Origin: an uncultured Clostridia bacterium
GTDB lineage: Bacteria; Bacillota; Clostridia; Oscillospirales; Acutalibacteraceae
DNA: 8,947 nucleotides
NCBI GenBank assembly: GCA_946405565.1
Contig: CAMJHU010000047.1
Span: 1 to 8,947, forward strand
Direction of reading: 5' to 3'
The notes beneath the pieces are model-generated. The model worked only from the letters and a program-made list of their open reading frames with translations. It made no database searches and was not told the origin of the DNA. Positions 1-8,947 of this stretch are shown here, piece after piece (position 1 is the stretch's first letter; the number at the start of each line of letters is the position of its first letter). Made by a program: the position numbers and the translations under genes.

Positions 1-1409
1 AAACCGACGGCGTGAAGACCTTCACCTGCCGTCACGACGCAAGCCACACTTACACCGAAAGCATTCCTGCACTTGATCACAAGCTGCGCTATGTCGCGGC
101 GGTGGAAGCGACCTGTGAAGCCGACGGGCATATCGCTTATTACGAATGCGAAACCTGCGGCAAGCGGTACGCGGACGGCACGGCGGCAGTGGCAATCACC
201 GGCGACGTCACGGTTGCGGCGCTCGGTCACGACTGGGGTATGTGGATGGTCACAAAGCCCGCCACCGAATCCGAAGAGGGTCTGGAAGTCCGCATCTGCC
301 AGAATGACCCGTCCCACACCGAAACCAGCACGGTTCCGGTACTGGGTCACGTCCATCAACTCACGGCGGTTGCGGAACTTCCCGCGACCTGCGAGACCGA
401 CGGTCACATTGCCTACTGGATCTGCGACGGCTGCGGCAGATATTTTGCCGACGCGGAGGGCAAGACCGAAATCAACCGTGAAGATACGTTACTCAAAAAA
501 CTCAGTCACGACTGGGACGGCGGCGTTATCACTGTCGAGCCGACCTGTACCGAGGACGGTGTGAAGACCTTCATCTGCCGTCACGACGCGAGCCATACCT
601 TTACCCAGACGATTCCGGCAACCGGTCATTCCTTTGTCCTAGTGTCGGCAGTACCGGCAGGCTGTGAAGCCGACGGTCACACCGCGTATTATGTCTGCGA
701 ACGCTGCGGCAAGCTCGTCCGCGACCCGGCAGGAACCAAGGAAATCACGCTGGCGGACACCGTGATTCCCGCCACCGGGCACGACTGGGGCGAATGGGTA
801 GTGCTGAAAGAAGCGACAGCCGATGAGGACGGTCTCAAAGAACGTATTTGCCGACATAACACGGAACACAGACAGTCAGAGCGTATTCCCGCCCGGAAAG
901 CTGTCAGCTATCCGTTTGTGTCGGGTGACGGCAGTACGTTTGTAAAGGGCGAAAATGCCACATTCATTGTGAAGCGAGAGGTCAATGATGATACCACATT
1001 CAGCCGATTCCTCGGCATAAAAATTGATGGTCAGACGGTTGCTTCCGATGATTACACAGCGAAACAGGGCAGCGTTATCATTACGCTGCACCCGGCTTAT
1101 GTGAAAACCCTTTCTGTGGGCGATCATACCATTACGGTGTTGTTTAATGATGGTTCGACCACGGGCAGTTTTACGATTGTGGATACTGCCCCGACCTCGG
1201 CGATAATGACCCCGACCTCGGCGACAACGACCCCGACCTCGGCGACAACCGCCCCGACTTCGGCGACAACTGCTCCGACCTCGGTAGACAGGAGCGATTC
1301 TCCCCAGACAGGTGACGATACCAATACGGGCTTGTGGTTGATTATGACAATCGGCTCACTTGCGGCAGCAATGACGATTGTGTTGTTACGCAGGAAGAAA
1401 TATGCATGA
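1..1409 (+). CDS. Cell-wall anchored repeat protein, 5' end missing
   Basis: The reading frame is already open at the window edge: the codons before the GTG at 12 read T-D-G and match the repeat consensus (compare TEDGVKTF further on). That GTG is therefore internal and the true start lies upstream. About 469 residues are visible, ending at TGA 1407-1409. In order they are: Cys-rich repeats (to about base 902); an Ig-like domain resembling the X2/CBM_X2 type (about 904-1182, with a SGDGSTFVKG opening, a KIDGQTV strand and a LSVGDHTITVLFNDG ending); a Pro/Thr linker (1191-1286); and an SPQTG sorting signal with a membrane helix and the RRKK tail. The architecture indicates a surface-exposed protein linked to peptidoglycan by sortase. 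Its ligand and function are unknown, and any adhesion or carbohydrate-binding role would be inference. No catalytic domain is seen in this part. The DNA of the Ig-like domain looks less GC-rich than the repeats. The gene converges on gltD and has no evident functional link to it. Confidence 0.85.
   Translation, partial: TDGVKTFTCRHDASHTYTESIPALDHKLRYVAAVEATCEADGHIAYYECETCGKRYADGTAAVAITGDVTVAALGHDWGMWMVTKPATESEEGLEVRICQNDPSHTETSTVPVLGHVHQLTAVAELPATCETDGHIAYWICDGCGRYFADAEGKTEINREDTLLKKLSHDWDGGVITVEPTCTEDGVKTFICRHDASHTFTQTIPATGHSFVLVSAVPAGCEADGHTAYYVCERCGKLVRDPAGTKEITLADTVIPATGHDWGEWVVLKEATADEDGLKERICRHNTEHRQSERIPARKAVSYPFVSGDGSTFVKGENATFIVKREVNDDTTFSRFLGIKIDGQTVASDDYTAKQGSVIITLHPAYVKTLSVGDHTITVLFNDGSTTGSFTIVDTAPTSAIMTPTSATTTPTSATTAPTSATTAPTSVDRSDSPQTGDDTNTGLWLIMTIGSLAAAMTIVLLRRKKYA
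3..902 (+). repeat. Protein repeats of 91-92 residues with Cys/His motifs
   Basis: Each unit has two halves. One half contains C-x3-DGH-x-AYY-x-C-x2-CG, and the other contains GHDW, then DGL/DGV, an RIC or FIC cysteine, a second His and an IPA-x-GH ending. The first Cys codon of successive units is at 114, 390 and 663, so the units are 276 and 273 bases long (92 and 91 residues). A fragment of a preceding unit lies at 3-110. The closest copies are two units apart: bases 12-46 and 561-595 are nearly identical, exactly 549 bases (183 codons) apart, which suggests duplication of a two-unit block. The Cys and His spacing could bind metal in the manner of a zinc ribbon, but this is only a guess. 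Such repeats are familiar in surface proteins of gut Firmicutes. Confidence 0.85.
1191..1286 (+). repeat. 21-bp tandem repeat coding a PTSATT-type linker
   Basis: Four full 21-base units (starting at 1191, 1212, 1233 and 1254) plus a partial fifth encode PTSAIMT, PTSATTT, PTSATTA, PTSATTA and PTSV. The DNA of the units is almost identical, with changes mainly at the last codons. Pro/Thr/Ser-rich stretches of this kind serve as extended, possibly glycosylated spacers that lift the exposed domains away from the cell wall. The near-identity of the units makes the copy number prone to slippage. Confidence 0.9.
1299..1406 (+). other. Sortase cell-wall sorting signal (SPQTG, membrane helix, RRKK tail)
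   Basis: SPQTG is encoded at 1299-1313 and is followed by DDTNT. A hydrophobic stretch of about 20 residues (1329-1388, GLWLIMTIGSL onward) and the basic tail RRKKYA end the protein. This is the standard three-part sorting signal, with SPQTG(D) as a clostridial variant of LPxTG. Sortase would cut between Thr and Gly and attach the Thr to the cell-wall precursor. The responsible sortase gene is not in the window. Confidence 0.88.
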
Positions 1410-1414
1410 TAAAA

Positions 1415-1469
1415 TCAAGCGCGGTGATAAGCCGGAAAAACGAAGACACATGGCTTATCACTGCGTTGA
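1415..1469 (+). other. Imperfect inverted repeat just after the surface protein gene
   Basis: GTGATAAGCC at 1424-1433 pairs perfectly with GGCTTATCAC at 1452-1461. The stem continues outward through a G-U pair, three GC pairs, a bulged G at 1419 and four more pairs, giving roughly 18 bp around an 18-base loop. The nearest T run (TTTTT, 1483-1487) is about 14 bases beyond the stem, too far for a classical terminator. It may protect the 3' end of the transcript or pause polymerase before the stronger terminator downstream. The whole gap 1410-1667 contains no credible gene. Confidence 0.45.
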
Positions 1470-1519
1470 TGAGACGAAGATGTTTTTAATCAATAGGTAA
1501 TCTACAAATGAATAAATGC

Positions 1520-1569
1520 AAGTCCCGGCGATTTGTAAATATTACAAATCGCCGGGACTTAATTTTTTT
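1520..1569 (+). terminator. Rho-independent terminator after the surface protein gene
   Basis: A perfect 19-bp inverted repeat (1520-1538 with 1542-1560) has a 3-base loop ATA and a GC-rich base (AAGTCCCGGCG). Two bases later it is followed by seven T (1563-1569) on the plus strand. This is a strong terminator for the gene ending at 1409. On the minus strand the same hairpin would be met by transcripts leaving gltD, but no T run follows it in that direction, so its effect on the gltBD operon is less certain. No better terminator is visible between the gltD stop and this hairpin. Confidence 0.88.
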
Positions 1570-1667
1570 AATAATCTTAGTATTGCGTACTGCCTTATGA
1601 ATATGCCTACGAAGTAAGAAAATATGATTGCATTTAAAAATCCGGCAATGATATGACTGTTATTCCT

Positions 1668-3152
1668 TTACAGATTGCTGTACCCGATCAGTGCTTCATC
1701 CACTTCCCTTGCGCAGTCGCGTCCGTCGCGGATGGCTCGCACCACAAGCGACTGACCCATATGCATATCGCCGGCGGTGAAAACTTTTTCGACATTGGTA
1801 CGATGGGTGCCGGATTGGGTCGCTACATTGGTGCGCCTGTCGGTTTCCACTCCGAATGCCTCCGTCACATAACTCTCGCTGCCGAGGAATCCCGCGGCAA
1901 TCAGTACCAGCTCCGCCGGAACCTCACGCTCCGAACCTTCCACCGGCTTCATGTTCATGCGTCCGGTGGCGGGGTCTTTTTCAGGCTGCAAACTCAGCAG
2001 CACCGCGCCGCGCAGGTTGCCGGCTTCATCCTTGAGAAATTCCTTGACCGTGGTCTGGTAGATTCTCGGGTCGCAGCCGAAAACCGTTGCCGCTTCCTCC
2101 TGACCGTAATCCGTCTTGCAGACGCGCGGCCACTGCGGCCACGGATTATTCGCGGCGCGGGTATCGGGGAGCTTCGGCATCATTTCGAGCTGGAGAATGC
2201 TCTTCGCGCCATGTCGCACGCAGGTTCCCACGCAGTCGTTGCCGGTATCGCCGCCGCCGATGACAATGACGTTCTTGTCCTTTGCCGAAATAAAAGTGCC
2301 TTCCTGCAATCCGTTGTCGAGCAACGCCTTGGTGGTGGACTTCAGAAAATCCACAGCGAAATAAATGCCGTTTGCGTCGCGCCCTGCTGCCGGAATATCG
2401 CGGGGATGGGACGCGCCGCAAGCGAGAATCACCGCGTCATATTCCGCCAGAATATCCTCCACAGTGATGTCCGCGCCGACATTCACGCCGGTGTGGAATG
2501 CAACGCCTTCCTGCCCCATGATGTCAACTCGCCGCTCGATGATATGCTTTTCCAACTTCATGTTGGGAATGCCGTACATCAGCAGACCGCCCACGCGGTC
2601 GCTTCTTTCAAACACCGTGACCGAATGTCCCCTGTGATTGAGCTGATCGGCTGCCGCCAGTCCCGAAGGACCGGAACCGATGACTGCCACCTTCTTTCCC
2701 GTGCGCACCTTGGGAGGCTGCGCCTTTGCCCAGCCCTCCGCGTAAGCTTTCTCCACAATGGCGTATTCGTTCGCCCGTACAGTTACCGCGTCGCCGTCGG
2801 CTCCGCAGGTACACGCCTTTTCACAGAGCGCGGGACACACACGGCTGGTGAATTCCGGAAAGCTGTTGGTCAGTCGCAGCCGGTCATACGCCTGCTTCCA
2901 TGCCCCTCTGTAAATCAGATCGTTCCATTCGGGGATCAGATTTCCCAGCGGACAACCTGAAATCATGCCCCCGATCATCATGCCCGACTGACAGAACGGC
3001 ACGCCGCACGCCATGCAGCGCGCCGCCTGTTTTTTCTGCTCCGCTTCGGAGAGCGGCTCGTGAAATTCGTTGAAATGCGTGATTCGCTCGCTGACGGAGA
3101 AGGCAGGCGTGTCCTCGCGCTGATAATCCAAAAATCCCGTCGGTTTTCCCAT
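1668..3152 (-). CDS. gltD: Glutamate synthase [NADPH] small subunit
   Basis: This 494-residue protein has the usual length for GltD. It takes electrons from NADPH through FAD and iron-sulfur centres and passes them to the FMN of GltB, which reduces the iminoglutarate formed from 2-oxoglutarate and ammonia. Visible motifs are: a first Cys group CMACGVPFC plus GCPLGNLIPEWN (C46, C49, C54, C67); a second group CPALCEKACTC (C106, C110, C114, C116), which together would hold the iron-sulfur clusters; an FAD-binding GSGPSG at 159-164 with an acidic residue E182 at the end of the next strand; an NADPH-binding GGGDTG at 299-304; and the closing FAD motif FTAGDMHMGQS near 458-468. The start ATG at 3152 is preceded by GAAAGGAGAG at good spacing. 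The gene begins 20 bases after the gltB stop, so the two are surely co-transcribed from the gltB promoter. Nothing is truncated. Other members of the same oxidoreductase family share this fold, but the place after gltB settles the identity. Confidence 0.97.
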   Translation of the reverse strand: MGKPTGFLDYQREDTPAFSVSERITHFNEFHEPLSEAEQKKQAARCMACGVPFCQSGMMIGGMISGCPLGNLIPEWNDLIYRGAWKQAYDRLRLTNSFPEFTSRVCPALCEKACTCGADGDAVTVRANEYAIVEKAYAEGWAKAQPPKVRTGKKVAVIGSGPSGLAAADQLNHRGHSVTVFERSDRVGGLLMYGIPNMKLEKHIIERRVDIMGQEGVAFHTGVNVGADITVEDILAEYDAVILACGASHPRDIPAAGRDANGIYFAVDFLKSTTKALLDNGLQEGTFISAKDKNVIVIGGGDTGNDCVGTCVRHGAKSILQLEMMPKLPDTRAANNPWPQWPRVCKTDYGQEEAATVFGCDPRIYQTTVKEFLKDEAGNLRGAVLLSLQPEKDPATGRMNMKPVEGSEREVPAELVLIAAGFLGSESYVTEAFGVETDRRTNVATQSGTHRTNVEKVFTAGDMHMGQSLVVRAIRDGRDCAREVDEALIGYSNL

Positions 3153-3160
3153 GATTTTAC

Positions 3161-3170
3161 CTCTCCTTTC
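3161..3170 (-). promoter_or_regulatory. Ribosome binding site of gltD
   Basis: On the minus strand this reads GAAAGGAGAG, close to the anti-Shine-Dalgarno complement, and lies 8 bases before the ATG at 3152. It occupies the 20-base gap between gltB and gltD, so gltD has its own translation start rather than relying on overlap with gltB. Confidence 0.85.
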
Positions 3171-3172
3171 GC

Positions 3173-7720
<4,548 letters not shown>

Positions 7721-7726
7721 ACGGTT

Positions 7727-7736
7727 CTTCCTTTCC
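7727..7736 (-). promoter_or_regulatory. Ribosome binding site that fixes the gltB start
   Basis: On the minus strand this reads GGAAAGGAAG, six bases before the ATG at 7720. The in-frame ATG three codons later (7711) and the open frame extending back to 7840 have nothing comparable, and the longer frame would start upstream of the predicted transcription start. This decides the MNHMSNQ start. Confidence 0.8.
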
Positions 7737-7756
7737 GGAACAAGATACAATGAGAA

Positions 7757-7767
7757 AACGCAGCGTG
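7757..7767. repeat. Near copy of the gltB promoter palindrome, in the leader
   Basis: AACGCAGCGTG differs at one base from AACGCAGCGTT, the minus-strand reading of the palindrome at 7817-7827. The centres are exactly 60 bp apart. The site lies within the transcribed gltB leader, roughly 40 bases after the predicted start. It could be a second operator or part of an RNA structure; the sequence cannot decide. Confidence 0.4.
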
Positions 7768-7811
7768 AAAGCAGAGGGACTTCCCGTGGCGTATTGTCAG
7801 GTTGTAGTGCT

Positions 7812-7840
7812 ATTATAACGCTGCGTTGCAGGATTGTCAA
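7812..7840 (-). promoter_or_regulatory. gltBD promoter, perfect sigma-A consensus
   Basis: On the minus strand TTGACA (7840-7835) is followed after exactly 17 bases by TATAAT (7817-7812), full consensus in both boxes. Transcription should start near 7805, giving a leader of about 85 bases before gltB. A promoter this strong usually needs repression or leader control to be useful for a regulated pathway, which fits the symmetrical sites in and around it. Confidence 0.9.
7817..7827. promoter_or_regulatory. Palindrome in the gltB promoter spacer, possible operator
   Basis: AACGCTGCGTT is a perfect 5+1+5 palindrome lying between the -35 and -10 boxes of the gltB promoter and touching the -10. 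A protein bound here would block RNA polymerase. A one-mismatch copy lies 60 bp downstream at 7757-7767. It does not match the GlnR/TnrA consensus TGTNAN7TNACA. The operator role is inference. Confidence 0.4.
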
Positions 7841-7848
7841 GAAGAAAA

Positions 7849-7854
7849 TGCAAG
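7849..7854 (-). promoter_or_regulatory. CTTGCA element upstream of the gltB -35
   Basis: On the minus strand CTTGCA lies exactly 8 bases before TTGACA of the gltB promoter. The glnN promoter has the same hexamer at the same distance from its -35, facing the other way (7940-7945). The shared position suggests a common regulator half-site, though no known factor is recognised. Confidence 0.45.
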
Positions 7855-7918
7855 CTTTTAGAAATAAATTTCAGCATTAGGTGGTTTGTCCCTGATTTTG
7901 AAGATACATAAAAGTTTA

Positions 7919-7947
7919 TTTGCAAGAAAAAATAAAAAACTTGCAAA
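7919..7947. promoter_or_regulatory. Inverted repeat upstream of the glnN promoter, possible operator
   Basis: TTTGCAAG (7919-7926) and CTTGCAAA (7940-7947) are perfect inverted copies separated by a 13-base spacer of A with a single T. The centre lies near -56 relative to the predicted glnN start, a position typical for activator sites. The A-rich spacer may also bend the DNA or act as an UP element. The right arm contains the CTTGCA that is also found before gltB. Confidence 0.5.
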
Positions 7948-7953
7948 AACCAC

Positions 7954-7982
7954 TTGACAAATGAATAACAAAGGTTTATACT
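7954..7982 (+). promoter_or_regulatory. glnN promoter, near-perfect sigma-A consensus
   Basis: TTGACA (7954-7959), a 17-base spacer and TATACT (7977-7982) form a strong housekeeping promoter. The start of transcription would be near 7989, leaving a leader of about 85 bases. It diverges from the gltB promoter, with about 113 bases between the two -35 boxes. There is no sigma-54 type GG-N10-GC element. Confidence 0.9.
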
Positions 7983-7988
7983 TTGACC

Positions 7989-8073
7989 ATCGACAGGCGG
8001 GAAGACCGCTGAATCAAAAAGGCGCCTGCGGACTGCCTTCTGCCGAGGCAATTCATTCTATAAGGAGAGATTC
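7989..8073 (+). promoter_or_regulatory. glnN leader with two possible hairpins
   Basis: The first hairpin is CAG-(G)-CGG, loop GAAGA, CCGCTG at 7994-8011 (six pairs with one bulged G). The second is GCCT-(G)-CGG, an 11-base loop, CCG-AGGC at 8024-8049 (seven pairs with one bulge). An alternative second fold, TGCCT with AGGCA at 8034-8050, is also possible. Neither is followed by a T run, so this is not an obvious attenuator. I do not recognise a known riboswitch class. The leader has CGGGAAGACC at 7998-8007, similar to CGGGAAGTCC in the gltB leader. Confidence 0.35.
8062..8068 (+). promoter_or_regulatory. Ribosome binding site of glnN
   Basis: AAGGAGA ends five bases before the first of two adjacent ATG codons (8074 and 8077). 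Both spacings are workable, so the true first residue could be either Met; the first is used here. Confidence 0.85.
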
Positions 8074-8947
8074 ATGATGACAAACGTACCCGATTATTTC
8101 GGCTGCATGGTCTTCAACGACCAGAAAATGAAAGCGCGGCTTCCTCACGTCACCTATAAAGCGCTCAAAAAAACAATCCAAAACGGCGAGCCGCTCGACC
8201 TGAGCGTCGCCAATGCCGTCGCCAATGCCATGAAGGATTGGGCAGTGGAGATGGGCTGCACCCATTATACCCACTGGTTCCAGCCCATGACAGGCGTCAC
8301 CGCTGAGAAGCATGACAGCTTCATCACCCCCGACAGCGACGGGCAGGTCATTATGGAATTCTCCGGCAAGGAACTCATCAAGGGCGAACCCGACGCGTCG
8401 AGTTTCCCTTCCGGCGGCATCCGCGCTACCTTCGAGGCCAGAGGCTACACCACATGGGACCCGACTTCTCCGGCGTTCATCAGAGATAAGACCCTCTATA
8501 TTCCTACAGCGTTCTGTTCCTATACCGGCGAGGTGCTGGATAAGAAAACGCCGCTGCTGCGTTCGATGGAACGTTTGAGCAGCGTGGCAGTCAAGGTGCT
8601 GCATCTCTTCGGCAAGGAGGACGTCACCCGCGTGACCACCACGGTCGGTCCCGAACAGGAATATTTCCTCATCGACAAAAAGATGTATGACGCGCGTCCC
8701 GACCTGATTTTTACCGGACGTACGCTTTTCGGCGCACCCGCACCCAAGGGACAGGAATTGGAGGATCATTACTTCGGCTCCATCAAAACGAGAGTCGCCG
8801 CCTTTATGAACGATCTGGACGAGGAACTCTGGAAACTGGGCGTGCTCGCCAAGACCAAGCATAACGAGGTCGCCCCCTCCCAGCACGAGCTGGCGCCGAT
8901 CTTCTCCACCTCCACTATCGCCACCGACCACAATGAACTGACCATGG
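8074..8947 (+). CDS. glnN: Glutamine synthetase type III, 3' end outside window
   Basis: The first 291 codons are present and the frame is open at the window end; GSIII proteins are about 700 residues, so roughly 40% is seen. The enzyme makes glutamine from glutamate, ammonia and ATP in the cytoplasm and is the ammonium-capturing half of the GS-GOGAT cycle. Motifs typical of GSIII are DYFGCMVFND at the start, THYTHWFQPMTGVTAEKHD (about 63-81), MEFSGKELIKGEPDASSFP (about 94-112), ATFEARGYTTWDP, IPTAFCSYTGE, VGPEQEYFLID (191-201, containing metal-binding Glu residues) and KHNEVAPSQHELAPIF (262-277). GSI and GSII lack these surroundings. A strong promoter and ribosome binding site precede it. 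The divergent position next to gltBD fits joint nitrogen control. A 12-base direct repeat in the VANAVANA coding stretch (near 8207-8230) appears to be chance codon repetition. The active-site residues in the C-terminal part cannot be judged. Confidence 0.97.
   Translation, partial: MMTNVPDYFGCMVFNDQKMKARLPHVTYKALKKTIQNGEPLDLSVANAVANAMKDWAVEMGCTHYTHWFQPMTGVTAEKHDSFITPDSDGQVIMEFSGKELIKGEPDASSFPSGGIRATFEARGYTTWDPTSPAFIRDKTLYIPTAFCSYTGEVLDKKTPLLRSMERLSSVAVKVLHLFGKEDVTRVTTTVGPEQEYFLIDKKMYDARPDLIFTGRTLFGAPAPKGQELEDHYFGSIKTRVAAFMNDLDEELWKLGVLAKTKHNEVAPSQHELAPIFSTSTIATDHNELTM

Noticed and set aside
1570..1667. Terminator for the gltBD operon directly after gltD
   Set aside because: Only a weak 5-bp stem (ATTGC with GCAAT on the minus strand) is visible and no T run follows it.
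1653..2960. Open frame of 435 codons on the plus strand opposite gltD
   Set aside because: It is fully antisense to a clear gltD, its translation matches no family I know and is unusually rich in His, Arg and Ala, and it has no ribosome binding site. It is a mirror frame of GC-rich codons.
7721..7840. Forty-codon N-terminal extension of gltB to an ATG at 7840
   Set aside because: The extension overlaps the -10 box, -35 box and leader, and it would place the catalytic Cys far from the processed N-terminus expected for this enzyme.
7919..7960. GlnR/TnrA box TGTNAN7TNACA near the glnN -35
   Set aside because: The nearest candidate, TGCAA with TGACA, has the wrong first half-site and an 8-base gap.
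7989..8050. ANTAR-type dual hairpin target in the glnN leader
   Set aside because: Two hairpins are present and such targets are known before nitrogen genes in Clostridia, but the loops (GAAGA and an 11-base loop) do not have the six-base form with A at position 1 and G at position 4, and no terminator overlaps the second hairpin.
7989..8073. Glutamine (glnA-type) riboswitch
   Set aside because: The GGGAAG stretch is only superficially similar; the conserved core and junction of that class are not seen.
8053..8931. Open frame of 292 codons on the minus strand opposite glnN
   Set aside because: The plus strand carries unmistakable GSIII motifs with a promoter and ribosome binding site; the minus frame has neither motifs nor signals.

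Overview
The window looks like chromosomal DNA from a Gram-positive anaerobe of the class Clostridia, most likely a gut member of the Oscillospirales/Ruminococcaceae. The clues are a type III glutamine synthetase (GlnN), a cell-wall anchored protein with an SPQTG sorting signal and cysteine-rich repeats of a kind common in gut Firmicutes, strong AAGGAG-type ribosome binding sites, and near-consensus sigma-A promoters. The organism assignment is inference; no rRNA or other marker is present.

Layout. Positions 1-1409 (+) hold the 3' part of a surface protein gene: 91-92-residue Cys-rich repeats, an X2-like Ig-fold domain, a Pro/Thr-rich linker and a sortase signal. It is followed by a 258-base gap with two inverted repeats, the second being a strong rho-independent terminator. 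This gene converges on gltD. On the minus strand, gltB (3173-7720, glutamate synthase large subunit) and gltD (1668-3152, small subunit) form an operon with a 20-base gap. Positions 7721-8073 are a divergent regulatory region with one strong promoter for each direction. From 8074 (+) starts glnN, glutamine synthetase type III, cut by the window end after 291 codons.

Together glnN and gltBD encode the complete GS-GOGAT ammonium assimilation cycle: GlnN makes glutamine from glutamate, ammonia and ATP, and GltBD transfers the glutamine amide to 2-oxoglutarate using NADPH, giving two glutamates. The divergent arrangement suggests joint control. The sequence supports this: both promoters have TTGACA, a 17-bp spacer and a TATAAT/TATACT box, and both carry CTTGCA exactly 8 bases upstream of the -35. 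Other symmetrical elements in the region are an 8+8 inverted repeat upstream of the glnN promoter and a palindrome inside the gltB promoter spacer with a near copy 60 bp away in the leader. No regulator gene, ammonium transporter or PII gene lies within the window.

The coding content is ordinary primary metabolism plus one surface protein; I see no mobile element, CRISPR array, tRNA or rRNA and no convincing new multi-gene system. The part most worth a second look is the 353-base divergent control region.
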